From NCBI GenBank assembly GCA_021323795.1, contig JAJPKH010000070.1, positions 1-34,071 of the forward strand: 34,071 bases of DNA. Reading direction: 5' to 3'. Of this stretch, positions 8,075 to 16,937 are shown in pieces. Every line of letters begins with the position of its first letter. The stretch's first letter is position 1. The position numbers and the translations under genes are program-made. The DNA comes from Acidiferrobacteraceae bacterium (GTDB lineage Bacteria > Pseudomonadota > Gammaproteobacteria > Acidiferrobacterales > Sulfurifustaceae). Under the pieces are notes generated by a model. The model saw only the letters and a program-made list of their open reading frames with translations. It made no database searches and was not told the origin of the DNA.

Positions 8075-8105
8075 TGTCATCGACGAACCGGCGAGGGGAG
8101 TAACA

Positions 8106-9242
8106 ATGAGCGGACTGTTCGACCAATTCAAGCAGTGGTACGACAAGCGCCACGATTACGCCCGCGCCTGGAAGGCGCGCACCGGCGGTACGGTGGTCGC
8201 GACGATGTGCACCTATACGCCCGAGGAGCTTCTGATCGCCGCGGGGATGTTACCGGTGCGCGTGCTCGGCGCGCACGAGCCGCAAAACGTAACCGAGCCG
8301 CATATCTTCGGTATGTTCTGTCCCTTCTGCCGCGATTCGCTGGCGCAGGGATTGCTCGGTCGCTACGCGTACGCCGAGGGCGTGACGCTGACGCAGTCCT
8401 GCATCCAGTACCGCCAGACCTTCAATTCCTGGCGCGCGCACGTGCCGACGGTCAAGTGGGATTACTACCTGCCGATGCCGAACGAGGTGCAATCGCCGCA
8501 CGCGAAGAAACTGCACCGGGAGGAAGTACGAAAGTTCCGCGCCTTCCTCGAGACGACGCTCGGCCGCAAGATTCCCGACGCCGATTTGAAGCAGGCGATC
8601 GAAACGGTGAACAAAAACCGGCGGCTGCTAAAGCAGCTGTTCGACTTCCGCAAGGAGGAAAATCCGCGCGTCACCGGCCTCGAAGCACTGTACGCGTCGA
8701 TCACCGCGCAGTTCATCGATAAGGCGGACCACAACCGCGAGCTCGAGCGAGTGATCGCGGAGGTCAAGAAGCGCCCGAACGACCGCGACGAGGGCGTGCG
8801 CCTCATGACCATCGGGAGCGAGAACGACGACTGCGGCTTCATGGCGATGATCGAGTCGGTCGGTTGCACCATCGTGATCGACGATCAATGCTCGGGCACG
8901 CGCAACTTTTGGAACGAGGCGCAGATCAAGGACGATCCGATCGTCACCATCGCCGACCGTTATTGCGAGCGCCCGGCCTGTCCGACCAAGGACTATCCCG
9001 CGCACACGCGCTTCGATCATGTGTTGAAGCTCGCCAAGGACTACAACGCGCGCGCGGCGATTTTCCTGCAACAGAAGTTTTGCGATCCGCACGAGGGCGA
9101 CTATCCGGATCTTAAGAAGCATCTCGAGTCGAACGGCATCCCGACGCTGTTCCTCGAGTTCGACATCACGAATCCCTTGGGACCGTTCCGTATTCGCGTC
9201 GAGGCGTTTTTGGAAACGCTGCGCGAAGAAGAATTGTTCTGA
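8106..9242 (+). CDS. bzdN: Benzoyl-CoA reductase, bzd-type, subunit N (BcrC-like)
   Basis: A 378-residue subunit of the active-site half of ATP-dependent benzoyl-CoA reductase, which reduces benzoyl-CoA to cyclohexa-1,5-diene-1-carbonyl-CoA. It belongs to the 2-hydroxyglutaryl-CoA dehydratase D family. Iron-sulfur ligand candidates are Cys35 (MCTYTPEEL), Cys72 and Cys75 (FCPFC), with later cysteines in [11 protein letters not shown] and [10 protein letters not shown]. The frame is open back to 8013, but that stretch covers the promoter and operator. ATG 8106 has GGGGAG seven bases upstream and fits family length. It is first gene of the rightward operon. The bzd rather than bcr class is chosen because both ATPase subunits further on are short. 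The product ends in EEELF. Confidence 0.94.
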   Translation: MSGLFDQFKQWYDKRHDYARAWKARTGGTVVATMCTYTPEELLIAAGMLPVRVLGAHEPQNVTEPHIFGMFCPFCRDSLAQGLLGRYAYAEGVTLTQSCIQYRQTFNSWRAHVPTVKWDYYLPMPNEVQSPHAKKLHREEVRKFRAFLETTLGRKIPDADLKQAIETVNKNRRLLKQLFDFRKEENPRVTGLEALYASITAQFIDKADHNRELERVIAEVKKRPNDRDEGVRLMTIGSENDDCGFMAMIESVGCTIVIDDQCSGTRNFWNEAQIKDDPIVTIADRYCERPACPTKDYPAHTRFDHVLKLAKDYNARAAIFLQQKFCDPHEGDYPDLKKHLESNGIPTLFLEFDITNPLGPFRIRVEAFLETLREEELF

Positions 9243-9262
9243 CAACAACTCGAGGAGCCGAC

Positions 9263-10579
9263 ATGACTGCGCCGCAAAGATATCCCACCAAGCCGCTCGA
9301 GCTGTGGAAGAAGGCGAAGGAGTTGCGCGAGAAGTATTATCTCGACTACGCGCGCGCGAAGGAGAAGGGCGGCATCCGCTGGTCCGGGAGCGCCTGGGCG
9401 CTCGACGCGATTCCCGAGGGGCTCGGCACCGACGTGTATGCGCTCACCGGCGAGCCCTACGCCGCGACCGTGGCGCACGATGCGAAGTTCAACAAGCAAT
9501 GCCAGGATGCGGCCGAAGCCGCCGGCTTCGCGCGCGACCTGTGCGCGTACATGCGCACCTACTGGGGCTCGATTTATATTAATAAGTATATTTTCGGCGG
9601 CGAATTTCCCAAGCCCGATTTCAATTTCCAGACGCAGATCTGCTGCTCGCACAGCAAGTGGTACCAGCATGCCGCGCTTTTGGAGAAAGTGCCGTCATTC
9701 TTCATCGACGTCGGCGTGGGACCGCATAAGGATCTTGACGAGGCGCGCATCACGTACGTGGCGAACCAGGGGCTCGACGCGATCAAGTGGATGGAAGGCG
9801 CCACCGGTCGCACCTACAACGACGAGCTCTTCATCGAGGCGGTCAAGAACGAAATGCGCTCGACCTCGCTGTGGGCGGAGATATGTGCGCTGAACAAGGC
9901 GGTGCCCGCGCCGCTCGATGAGAAAACCATGTATTCGCTCTACGTGCTGGCGACGCTCAACAAAGCCAAGCGCTGGTGCGCGGATTTCTACGCCGAGCTG
10001 CGCGACGAGGTCGCGGAGCGGGTCAAGAGCGGCATCGCCGCCGTCGGCAACGAGCGCTGTCGCGTGATGTCCGACACGCAGCCGCCGTGGGCGTTCCTCA
10101 AGATTTTCCGCTATCTCGAGGAATTCGGCGCGGTCTCGATCGGATCGCTTTATACCTTCGGACTCGAGGGCATCTGGGAGACCAAACCCGACGGCACGTG
10201 GGGCCCGCGCACCACGCCGATGGACAAGGGGGTGGAGATCAAGACACGCGAGCAGGCGATGCGCCTGTACGTCGAGTGGAACCTGTCGAAGCCGCAGTGG
10301 CAGCACTTCTACGACCCGCGCCTCAAGACCGAGATGATGAAGACCATCGTGCGCGAGTGGAAAGTAGACGGCGTGATGCTGCATCTCAACCGCGGCTGCG
10401 AGGGATTGTCGATCGGCATCATGGAAAACCGCCTCGGTCTCGCGGCGGCGGGAATTCCGGTAATGACGTTCGAGGGCAACATGGGTGACGACCGCGAGTT
10501 CGACATGGTGCGTACGCAGAACCGGGTGGATTCGTTCATGGAGACACTCGGGCTGAAGCGCAGTTTCGTTCACGCCTAG
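9263..10579 (+). CDS. bzdO: Benzoyl-CoA reductase, bzd-type, subunit O (BcrB-like)
   Basis: A 438-residue partner of BzdN in the catalytic half of the enzyme, same dehydratase-related family. Visible marks are [12 protein letters not shown] with paired cysteines, [21 protein letters not shown], and near the C-terminus [13 protein letters not shown] and [12 protein letters not shown], all characteristic of this subunit. GAGGAG lies six bases before the ATG. The gap from bzdN is 20 bases and to bzdP 15 bases, so one transcript is expected. Length matches BcrB/BzdO. Confidence 0.95.
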   Translation: MTAPQRYPTKPLELWKKAKELREKYYLDYARAKEKGGIRWSGSAWALDAIPEGLGTDVYALTGEPYAATVAHDAKFNKQCQDAAEAAGFARDLCAYMRTYWGSIYINKYIFGGEFPKPDFNFQTQICCSHSKWYQHAALLEKVPSFFIDVGVGPHKDLDEARITYVANQGLDAIKWMEGATGRTYNDELFIEAVKNEMRSTSLWAEICALNKAVPAPLDEKTMYSLYVLATLNKAKRWCADFYAELRDEVAERVKSGIAAVGNERCRVMSDTQPPWAFLKIFRYLEEFGAVSIGSLYTFGLEGIWETKPDGTWGPRTTPMDKGVEIKTREQAMRLYVEWNLSKPQWQHFYDPRLKTEMMKTIVREWKVDGVMLHLNRGCEGLSIGIMENRLGLAAAGIPVMTFEGNMGDDREFDMVRTQNRVDSFMETLGLKRSFVHA

Positions 10580-10594
10580 CGAGGAGACATCGAC

Positions 10595-11401
10595 ATGTAT
10601 ACGGCAGGCATCGACATGGGAGCGCGCTCGGTCAAGGTGGTTTTCCTGGAAGAGCTCAAGGTCGAGGGGGCGCCGCAGCTCAAGTGGGGCGTGAAAAAGA
10701 CGCACATCATGTTCCCCGAAGACCTGGACATGGACGTCGCCGCCGAAAAGGCCTACACCGAGGCGCTGCAATTGGCGGGCCTCGCGCGCGAAGCCGTCGG
10801 CCGGGTCGTCGCGACCGGCGCGGGGCGCAAGCAGGTGAAGTTCGCCCAGGACAACGTGACCGAGGTTAGCGCCGGGGCGCGCGGCGCGGTATTCATGCAC
10901 CCCTCGGCGCGCACCGTGATCGACGTGGGCGCCGAGGAAGGGCGCGGGATCAAAGCCGCGCCCGACGGCAAGGTCGTCGACTTCGCCGGCAACGAGAAGT
11001 GCGCCGCCGGCGCGGGCGCCTTCGCCGAATCGATGTCGCGCGCGCTGCAGCTCTCGCTCAAGGATTTCGGCGAAGCGAGCCTGCGCTCGGAGAAGACCAT
11101 TCCGATGAATGCGCAGTGCACGGTGTTCGCGGAGTCCGAGGTGGTATCGCTGATTCACGCCAACACGCCGAAGGAAGACATCGCCAAGGCCGTGCTCGAC
11201 GCGGTGGCGTCGCGCGTGTGCGCCATGGCGCGGCGCGTGGGCATCGAGGAGGACGTGGTGTTGATCGGCGGCATGGTCCACAACCCGGGGTTCGTGAGAT
11301 CGCTCCAGGGCGCGCTCGGCGTGGACAGGGTATTGCTCCCCGATCTTCCGGAATACGTGGGCGCTTTGGGCGCGGCGCTGATCGCCGCAGAAATCCATTG
11401 A
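10595..11401 (+). CDS. bzdP: Benzoyl-CoA reductase, bzd-type, ATPase subunit P
   Basis: A 268-residue ASKHA-fold ATPase subunit. Together with BzdQ it binds ATP and a bridging [4Fe-4S] cluster and drives electrons from ferredoxin to the catalytic half. Seen are the phosphate-1 loop GIDMGARSVKVV, NEKCAAGAGAF (cluster cysteine), a second cysteine in QCTVFAESEV and the adenosine loop GGMVHNPGFV. The phosphate-2 region reads VIDVGAEEGRG instead of the GGQDxK of the partner. I recall that variation as normal for BcrD-like subunits. A good Shine-Dalgarno (GAGGAG) precedes the start. Confidence 0.93.
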   Translation: MYTAGIDMGARSVKVVFLEELKVEGAPQLKWGVKKTHIMFPEDLDMDVAAEKAYTEALQLAGLAREAVGRVVATGAGRKQVKFAQDNVTEVSAGARGAVFMHPSARTVIDVGAEEGRGIKAAPDGKVVDFAGNEKCAAGAGAFAESMSRALQLSLKDFGEASLRSEKTIPMNAQCTVFAESEVVSLIHANTPKEDIAKAVLDAVASRVCAMARRVGIEEDVVLIGGMVHNPGFVRSLQGALGVDRVLLPDLPEYVGALGAALIAAEIH

Positions 11402-11411
11402 GGAGGCCGCT

Positions 11412-12341
11412 ATGACGACATCGGCTTTTGCTACGACGGCCGCGACCGCAGGAGAGAAGAAGGAGTACTGGCGCTGGGAAGAGAGCGCCTGGGTCGACGA
11501 GACCATGAACTGGCGCGACGCGAAGTTCATTACCGCCGGCATCGACGTCGGCTCGGTATCGTCGCAGGCGGTGGTGGTGTGCGACGGCAAGCTTTTCGGT
11601 TACAGCTCGATGCGCACCGGCAGCAACAGCCCCGATTCCGCGCGTAATGCCATCAAGGCGGTGATCGAGAAGTGCGGCATGACGCTCGACAACATTCACT
11701 TCGTGGTCGGGACGGGGTACGGGCGCGTGAACGTGCCGTTCGCGCACAAGGCGATCACGGAAATCGCCTGCCACGCGCGCGGCGCCAACTTCATGGGCGG
11801 CTCCGCCATCCGCACCATCCTCGACATGGGCGGTCAGGACTGCAAGGCGATCCATTGCGACGAGAAGGGCAAGGTCACGAACTTTCTCATGAACGACAAG
11901 TGCGCCGCCGGCACCGGCCGCGGCATGGAAGTGATCGCCGATCTGATGCAGATCCCGATCGCCGAGCTCGGGCCGCGTTCCTTCGACGTCGACGAGGAAC
12001 CGGCGGCGGTGTCGTCGGTGTGCGTGGTGTTCGCGAAATCCGAAGCCCTGGGCCTGCTCAAGGCCGGGTGGAGCAAGAACAAAGTGGTGGCGGCCTACTG
12101 CCAGGCCATGGCGGAACGGGTAGTGGCGCTGCTCGAGCGCATCGGCGTGGAAAAGGAGTTCTTCATCACCGGCGGCATCGCGAAGAACCCCGGCGTGGTC
12201 CGGCGCATCGAGCGGATACTGAAGCTCGAGGCCGTCAAGACGAAGTACGACAGCCAGATTGCCGGCGCGCTCGGGGCCGCGCTGTTCGGCTACACGCTGG
12301 TGCAAAAGCAGGGCGTGCCGGCCAAGGCGGCCGCCTCGTGA
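11412..12341 (+). CDS. bzdQ: Benzoyl-CoA reductase, bzd-type, ATPase subunit Q
   Basis: A 309-residue ASKHA ATPase, partner of BzdP. After an N-terminal extension of about 40 residues rich in Trp and acidic residues come GIDVGSVSSQAVVV (phosphate 1), ILDMGGQDCKAI (phosphate 2), NDKCAAGTGRGMEV (cluster cysteine), VCVVFAKSEA (second cysteine) and TGGIAKNPGVV (adenosine). The length near 300 residues, not the roughly 430 of Thauera BcrA, places the enzyme in the Azoarcus bzd class. GAGGAG lies six bases before the ATG. The stop overlaps the GTG start of the ferredoxin gene by four bases. Confidence 0.94.
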   Translation: MTTSAFATTAATAGEKKEYWRWEESAWVDETMNWRDAKFITAGIDVGSVSSQAVVVCDGKLFGYSSMRTGSNSPDSARNAIKAVIEKCGMTLDNIHFVVGTGYGRVNVPFAHKAITEIACHARGANFMGGSAIRTILDMGGQDCKAIHCDEKGKVTNFLMNDKCAAGTGRGMEVIADLMQIPIAELGPRSFDVDEEPAAVSSVCVVFAKSEALGLLKAGWSKNKVVAAYCQAMAERVVALLERIGVEKEFFITGGIAKNPGVVRRIERILKLEAVKTKYDSQIAGALGAALFGYTLVQKQGVPAKAAAS

Positions 12342-12622
12342 TCGCCAATTACGGCTACAAGGACGGATCGGGCGAGTATTACATCTCGATCGATACCGAC
12401 AAGTGCCTTCAGTGTCCGGTAGAGCAGGCCTGCACCAGGGCCTGTCCGAAAAACATGTTCGAGATCATTACCGACGACTACGACGATCAGGTTGCCGCCA
12501 TCAAGCAGGCGCACCGCCGGACGCTCGCCTACGACTGCACGGCGTGCAAACCCGCGGGCGGTTACGCGAGCCTGCCGTGCGCCAGCGCCTGCACCGCCGG
12601 CGCGATCAAGCATTCCTGGTGA
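12338..12622 (+). CDS. bzdM: 2x[4Fe-4S] ferredoxin, electron donor to benzoyl-CoA reductase
   Basis: A 94-residue ferredoxin translated from a GTG that overlaps the bzdQ stop (GTGA). Two cluster motifs can be read: Cys23/26/32/36 (C-x2-C-x5-C-x3-C) and Cys67/70/81/85 (C-x2-C-x10-C-x3-C). Both differ from the classic C-x2-C-x2-C-x3-C spacing, and about 30 residues separate them. That unusual spacing is expected for the low-potential ferredoxin of this pathway, as I recall it. Gene order bzdNOPQM equals that of Azoarcus. It probably links BzdV to BzdPQ. Confidence 0.88.
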   Translation: MIANYGYKDGSGEYYISIDTDKCLQCPVEQACTRACPKNMFEIITDDYDDQVAAIKQAHRRTLAYDCTACKPAGGYASLPCASACTAGAIKHSW

Positions 12623-12647
12623 GCACAACAATGGTGAGAACGACTAT
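12618..12647 (+). repeat. Imperfect tandem 15-base repeat carrying two start sites
   Basis: GGTGAGCACAACAAT at 12618-12632 is followed directly by GGTGAGAACGACTAT at 12633-12647 (12 of 15 identical). Each unit ends in AT and is followed by G, giving ATGs at 12631 and 12646, each with GGTGAG seven bases upstream. Confidence 0.75.
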
Positions 12648-12939
12648 GGCAACGAAGCATCGCACTATTCCAATCCGGCAAGCGAGCATGAGTCGGGAGC
12701 TCGAATTGCAACGGCAGGGATGGACCCGGCAGACGACGATCGGCGAGCCGCGCCTGTCGGAGCTGGTCGATACCTACCGTGGGCTCGGCTACGACGTCGA
12801 GGTGATCGAGCACCGCGTCGAGAACGGCGACTGCAACAGCTGTTTCGAAGCGGGCAAGGAGATCGGCATCGTGTACGGGGATATTTACCTGCGTCGCAAA
12901 CCCGAGGGGCAGCCACCGGAGAAGGACGAGCTGTTTTAA
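12631..12939 (+). CDS. Small conserved-looking protein with a CxxC pair, unknown function
   Basis: A 102-residue protein from ATG 12631, or 97 from ATG 12646, or 83 from ATG 12688. I do not recognise it as a characterised family. Seen are a basic N-terminus, RQTTIGEPRLSELVDTYRGLGYDVEVIEH (a helix-strand unit), then a Cys68-x2-Cys71 pair, a strand IGIVYGDIYLRRK and a charged tail ending KDELF. The ending resembles those of BzdV (DDLF) and BzdN (EELF). Two near-identical 15-base units at 12618-12647 each supply a Shine-Dalgarno-like GGTGAG and an ATG, so the start is ambiguous. It follows the ferredoxin by eight bases. A metal or iron-sulfur role is only a guess. Confidence 0.75.
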   Translation: MVRTTMATKHRTIPIRQASMSRELELQRQGWTRQTTIGEPRLSELVDTYRGLGYDVEVIEHRVENGDCNSCFEAGKEIGIVYGDIYLRRKPEGQPPEKDELF

Positions 12940-12977
12940 CGCCCGATCGCGCGGGCTTCCTACAACGGAGACGACCT

Positions 12978-13427
12978 ATGGCACAGGAACCGAAGATTCG
13001 CGTCATGCGCAGTTCCGACCTGGCGGCAATCGTCGCCATCGATCAAAAAGTGTCCGGCCAGAATCGCGAGGAGTACTACGGGCGCAAGATGCTCACCTTG
13101 CTCGACAAAAGCCATACCATCAATTCCTCGCTGATCGCGGAGCTGGACGGCAAGGTGATCGGTTACATCATGGGCGACATTTATTTCGGCGAGTTCGGGA
13201 TTCCCGACGCGACCGCCACGATCGACACCATCGGTGTCGATCCCGCGCTGCAGAACCGCGGCATCGCGAGCGATCTGGTCGAGCAGTTCGTGATGAACAT
13301 GAAGGCCGCGGGCGTGAATAAGATCTACACCCTGGTCAACTGGAACGACTTCGCGCTGGAACGCTTCTTTGCGACGCACCGATTCGTTCCCTCGAAGCGC
13401 ATCAATCTGGAATTGACGCTCCCTTGA
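12978..13427 (+). CDS. GNAT-family N-acetyltransferase
   Basis: A 149-residue GNAT protein. The N-terminal IRVMRSSDLAAIVAID, the central strands SLIAELDGKVIGYIMGDIYF and the acetyl-CoA loop GVDPALQNRGIASDLV (Q-x-x-G-x-A, residues 92-97) are classical, followed by YTLVNWNDFALERFFATHRF typical of RimI-like members. Substrate is unknown. GGAG lies eight bases before ATG 12978. It stands between the CxxC protein and the PHP protein in the anaerobic operon. Aryl-CoA ligases in Rhodopseudomonas are switched off by lysine acetylation by Pat and the GNAT KatA (known from literature). A similar role on the ligase encoded at 24310-25941 is possible but inferred. Confidence 0.88.
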   Translation: MAQEPKIRVMRSSDLAAIVAIDQKVSGQNREEYYGRKMLTLLDKSHTINSSLIAELDGKVIGYIMGDIYFGEFGIPDATATIDTIGVDPALQNRGIASDLVEQFVMNMKAAGVNKIYTLVNWNDFALERFFATHRFVPSKRINLELTLP

Positions 13428-13446
13428 TTCCCTCGGAGGCGATGCA

Positions 13447-13461
13447 ATGAGCGCCACCTAG
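13447..13461 (+). other. Four-codon minimal ORF before the PHP gene
   Basis: A strong GGAGG six bases before an ATG opens a frame reading Met-Ser-Ala-Thr-stop. The PHP start at 13478 lies 16 bases beyond its stop in another frame and has only GGAG one base away, too close to work well. The mini-ORF may deliver ribosomes for re-initiation, or may be the remains of a lost start. A ten-base palindrome CGTACGTACG lies at 13464-13473. Confidence 0.4.
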
Positions 13462-13477
13462 ATCGTACGTACGGAGC

Positions 13478-14119
13478 ATGTGGATCGACACCCATTGCCA
13501 CACCAAGTATTCCTACGACAACTGGCTCGAGCCGGTCGATTTGATCAGGCGCGCCCGTGACATCGGGCTCGCCGGCGTCGTCATCACGGAGCATCATTCG
13601 TACGACGCGTCGGCGCCGGTCGAGCGCATCGGCCGCGAGGAGGGGATACTCGTGTTGCGCGGCGTGGAAATCTCGACCGACCAGGGCCATCTGCTCGCTT
13701 ACGGCGTGGCGGACGACGGCTGGAACATCTGGGGACGCGATACCTACCTGCCCATGCCCGCCGTGATCGAGCGCGTGCTCGAGCTCGGCGGCATCTGCGT
13801 GCCGGCGCATGCCTACCGCCGGGTCGGCGTCGCGAGCCTGCTCGACCGCATTTTCGAGTTACGCAATATCGCCGCGGTCGAGACTCACAACGGCAACAAC
13901 CAGCGCGAGGACAACCAGCTCGCGATCGACGCCTCGGCGCGCCTGCAATTGCCGACGCTCGGGGGCAGCGATTGCCACAAAGCGAACGCGGTCGGTCGCT
14001 GCGCCACGGAATTTCTCGCGTCCGTCACCGACATGGCGAGCTTCATCGCCGCCGTGAAGGCGGGCGCCTGTCGCGGGCATTATTTTCTCGGCGAGCGCCA
14101 AACGGGCAGGGCCGCATGA
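13478..14119 (+). CDS. PHP-domain metal-dependent phosphoesterase-like protein
   Basis: A 213-residue PHP-domain protein. Metal-binding motifs are complete: DTHCHTKYS (His6, His8), ITEHHS (His39/40), GVEIS (Glu64), GHLLAYG (His71), PAHAYRR, ETHNGNN and [12 protein letters not shown]. It should therefore be a working hydrolase with two or three metals, acting on a phosphoester or related bond. The substrate is unknown. The N-terminus begins directly with the first metal motif, so the start cannot lie further in, and an in-frame stop at 13448 prevents a longer one. Its stop overlaps the hcrC start by four bases (ATGA), tying it to 4-hydroxybenzoyl-CoA reductase. Confidence 0.85.
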   Translation: MWIDTHCHTKYSYDNWLEPVDLIRRARDIGLAGVVITEHHSYDASAPVERIGREEGILVLRGVEISTDQGHLLAYGVADDGWNIWGRDTYLPMPAVIERVLELGGICVPAHAYRRVGVASLLDRIFELRNIAAVETHNGNNQREDNQLAIDASARLQLPTLGGSDCHKANAVGRCATEFLASVTDMASFIAAVKAGACRGHYFLGERQTGRAA

Positions 14120-14598
14120 AATCGCTGGTGCGGCTGCGCGTCAACGGCATCGCGCGCGAGGACGCGGTGCCGGACAACCTGCTGTTGCTCGATTATCTGC
14201 GGGAAACGCTTTACCTCACCGGCACCAAGCAGGGCTGCGACGGGGGCGAATGCGGCGCGTGCACGGTGCTGGTGGACGGCAAGCCGCGTCTCTCCTGTTT
14301 GACGCTGACGGCGGCTGTCGCCGGGCGCGAGGTGGAGACGATCGAGTCGCTGGCGCGGAACGGGCGGCTGTCGCGTCTGCAACAGGCGTTTCACGAAAAG
14401 CTCGGCGCGCAATGCGGGTACTGCACGCCGGGGATGATCATGGCGGCCGAAGGGCTGCTGCGCAAGAACGCTTCTCCTTCCGTCGCGGAGATCCGCGCGG
14501 CGCTCGCCGGCAACCTTTGCCGCTGTACCGGCTACGTGAAGATCGTCGAATCCGTGCAGGCGGCGTGTGCGCCGCCAAATGGAGTAACCCGCACGTGA
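14116..14598 (+). CDS. hcrC: 4-hydroxybenzoyl-CoA reductase, gamma subunit (2x[2Fe-2S])
   Basis: A 160-residue xanthine-oxidase-family iron-sulfur subunit. The plant-type [2Fe-2S] motif is Cys41, 46, 49, 61 and the second cluster is Cys100, 103, 135, 137 (CGYCTPGM and CRCTGY). It passes electrons between the molybdenum subunit and the flavin subunit during reductive removal of the para-hydroxyl of 4-hydroxybenzoyl-CoA, giving benzoyl-CoA. The start overlaps the PHP stop and its stop overlaps the GTG of hcrA. Assignment to HCR, not another hydroxylase, rests mainly on the special FAD subunit two genes on. Confidence 0.92.
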   Translation: MKSLVRLRVNGIAREDAVPDNLLLLDYLRETLYLTGTKQGCDGGECGACTVLVDGKPRLSCLTLTAAVAGREVETIESLARNGRLSRLQQAFHEKLGAQCGYCTPGMIMAAEGLLRKNASPSVAEIRAALAGNLCRCTGYVKIVESVQAACAPPNGVTRT

Positions 14599-16937
14599 AC
14601 CCGTTCAAACACAAAGGCGCCGGACAACGCATCCCGCTGGTCGATGGAATCGAGAAAGTCACCGGCCGCGCGCGTTACACCGCCGACCTCTTCGCTCCCG
14701 ACGCGTATGTCGGGCGCATCTTTCGCAGTCCTTACGCGCACGGTGACATCCTGCGGCTCGACGTTTCCGAGGCGCGCGCGCTCCCCGGTGTCATCGCTAT
14801 CATCACCGGCGAAGCCTGCGACCAGCCGTACGGCGTGCTCCCGATCGCCCAGAACGAATTCCCGCTGGCGCGCGGCAAGGTGCGTTACATCGGGGAGCCG
14901 GTCGCGGCCGTCGCCGCGATCGACGACGCCACCGCGCGCGAGGCGCTCAAGCGCATTCGCCTCGAAGTGCGCGAGCTACCCGCCTATTTCGAGCCGGAGG
15001 CCGCGCGCGCGGCGGGCGCGGTGCTCCTGCACGACAACCGCGCGGGCAATCTCGAGCGCGAGGTGCATCACGAGTTCGGCGACGTCGCGGCCGGCTTCGC
15101 CGCGGCGGATCTGGTGCGGGAAGAGACCTATCGTTGCGCGGAAGTCGTCCACGCCCAAATGGAACCGCATGCCGCCATGGCGGCGTACGACGCGGAGCGC
15201 GATCACCTCACCATGCATTCGGTGACGCAGGTGCCTTATTACGTGCACCTGACGCTCGCGCGCTGCCTCGGCATGGACGCGGCGCGCATTCGGGTCATCA
15301 AGCCCTTCGTCGGCGGCGGTTTCGGCGCGCGCGTCGAGGTGCTCAATTTCGAGATGGTCTGCGGCCTGCTCGCGCGCGCGGCTCGCGGCACCGTGCGCAT
15401 GACGCTGAGCCGCGAGGAAAATTTTCTCACCCACCGCGGCCGGCCCCAGAGCCACACGCGCGTCAAGATCGGCATGCGCCGCGACGGCGTAATCACGGCT
15501 TGTGCCATGGAAATGACGCAGCGGGGCGGCGCGTACGGCGGATACGGCATCGTGACCATTCTCTACTCGGGCGCGCTGCTGAGCGGCATTTATGCTATTC
15601 CCGCGGTGAAGTACGACGGTTATCGCGTTTACACCAACACACCGCCGTGCGGCGCCATGCGCGGGCACGGCACCGTGAACGCGCGCCATGCGTTCGAGAG
15701 CCTGCTCGATACCATGGCGAAGGAGCTTGGGCTCGATCCGATCGAAGTGCGGCGCAGGAATTTGCTGCGCGCGCCGACCGAGACCATCAATGGGCTGAAG
15801 GTGATGTCGTACGGTTTACCGCAATGCCTCGATGCCGTGGAAGGCGCGAGCGGCTGGCGCGATCGCATCGGCCGGCTGCCGAAGGGGCGCGGGCTCGGCA
15901 TCGGCTGCTCGCACTTCGTCAGCGGCTCGGCCAAGCCCATTCATTTCACCGGCGAGCCGCACGCGACGATTATTCTCAAGCTCGATTTCGACGCCGCTAT
16001 CACGATTCTCACCGGCGCGGCCGATATCGGCCAGGGTTCATCCACGATTCTCACGCAGGCGGTGATCGAGGTGCTCGGCGTCGACTACGCGCGTATACGC
16101 GTCATCGCCAACGACTCCGCCATCACGCCGAAGGACAACGGTTCTTACTCTTCGCGCGTCACCTTCATGGTGGGCAACGCCGCGGTGCAGGCGGCGGAAA
16201 ATCTGAAGAAGATTCTGGTTGAAGCCGCGGCGCGACGGCTGCAAGCGGCGCCGGAGTCGATCAACTGTATGGGCGAGATCTATTGCGTCCACGGCGATTC
16301 GAACCGTTCCGCGAGTTTCAACGACGTGGTCGCCGAGGCGCTCAAGGGGACGGGGACGATCACCGCCAAGGGCACGTTCACGTGCCCGGTCGAATTTCAA
16401 GGCGGGAAGCACAAGGGCGGCGCGGTCGGCTCGACCATGGGTTTTTCGTACACGGCGACGGTGGCGGAAGTGAGCGTGGACGAAGAGCTCGGCACCGTGA
16501 AGGTGGAAAAGGTTTGGAGCGCGATGGATTGCGGCCGCGCCATCAACCCGCTGTCGGTGGAAGGACAAGTGCAGGGGTCGGTGTGGATGGGGATGGGCCA
16601 GTCCTTGTCCGAAGAAACCCGTTACGAAGACGGCCGCCATATCGACGCGAGCCTGCTCGAGTATCACGTGCCGACGATCGTGGAATCGCCGGACGTCGAG
16701 GTGCACATCGTCGAGAGCATCGACCCGAACGGTCCGTTCGGCGCCAAGGAAGCGAGCGAAGGCGCGCTCGCGAGCATGCCGGCGGCGGTCGTGGCGGCGG
16801 TGGAGAATGCGATCGGCGTCAGGTTTACCGAGCTGCCGCTCACCCCCGAGCGTGTGTTGAAAGTGCTCGCCGATCGCAAGCGCCGCGAAGCGCGGCGCCG
16901 GCGCGCCGAGCCGGCGTACGAAGAAGGAGCGGCGTAG
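14595..16937 (+). CDS. hcrA: 4-hydroxybenzoyl-CoA reductase, alpha subunit (molybdenum cofactor)
   Basis: A 780-residue molybdopterin subunit of the xanthine oxidase family, carrying the active site. Seen are [15 protein letters not shown] at the N-terminus, [13 protein letters not shown] (cofactor loop), [22 protein letters not shown] and the C-terminal [13 protein letters not shown] with the conserved active-site glutamate. Size agrees with Thauera HcrA. The GTG start at 14595 overlaps the hcrC stop (GTGA) with GGAG ten bases upstream; the open frame before it is hcrC sequence out of frame. The C-terminus is a basic tail rich in Arg. Confidence 0.93.
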   Translation: MNPFKHKGAGQRIPLVDGIEKVTGRARYTADLFAPDAYVGRIFRSPYAHGDILRLDVSEARALPGVIAIITGEACDQPYGVLPIAQNEFPLARGKVRYIGEPVAAVAAIDDATAREALKRIRLEVRELPAYFEPEAARAAGAVLLHDNRAGNLEREVHHEFGDVAAGFAAADLVREETYRCAEVVHAQMEPHAAMAAYDAERDHLTMHSVTQVPYYVHLTLARCLGMDAARIRVIKPFVGGGFGARVEVLNFEMVCGLLARAARGTVRMTLSREENFLTHRGRPQSHTRVKIGMRRDGVITACAMEMTQRGGAYGGYGIVTILYSGALLSGIYAIPAVKYDGYRVYTNTPPCGAMRGHGTVNARHAFESLLDTMAKELGLDPIEVRRRNLLRAPTETINGLKVMSYGLPQCLDAVEGASGWRDRIGRLPKGRGLGIGCSHFVSGSAKPIHFTGEPHATIILKLDFDAAITILTGAADIGQGSSTILTQAVIEVLGVDYARIRVIANDSAITPKDNGSYSSRVTFMVGNAAVQAAENLKKILVEAAARRLQAAPESINCMGEIYCVHGDSNRSASFNDVVAEALKGTGTITAKGTFTCPVEFQGGKHKGGAVGSTMGFSYTATVAEVSVDEELGTVKVEKVWSAMDCGRAINPLSVEGQVQGSVWMGMGQSLSEETRYEDGRHIDASLLEYHVPTIVESPDVEVHIVESIDPNGPFGAKEASEGALASMPAAVVAAVENAIGVRFTELPLTPERVLKVLADRKRREARRRRAEPAYEEGAA

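Larger units (their letters stand above)
7821..8105. promoter_or_regulatory. Divergent bzdV/bzdN control region
   Basis: A 285-base AT-richer gap between the divergent starts of bzdV and bzdN. It holds two near-consensus FNR sites, two TAnnnT -10 elements and two TGCA-N6-TGCA operators, listed separately. The geometry is mirror-like: each FNR-type site is centred 41.5 bases from the start predicted from its own -10. The bzdN leader ends with GGGGAG before ATG 8106. No other gene is seen here. The layout agrees with what I recall of the Azoarcus bzd promoter, activated by the FNR homologue AcpR and repressed by BzdR. Confidence 0.8.

Noticed and set aside
9695-11590. A 631-codon open frame on the minus strand across bzdO, bzdP and bzdQ
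   Set aside because: It is antisense to well-recognised reductase genes; composition is rich in Arg, His and Ala with no family motif, as expected from mirrored GC-rich codons.
10595-12341. Thauera-type (bcr) benzoyl-CoA reductase
   Set aside because: Both ATPase subunits are short (268 and 309 residues); Thauera BcrA is much longer as I recall, and the order with ferredoxin last equals bzdNOPQM.
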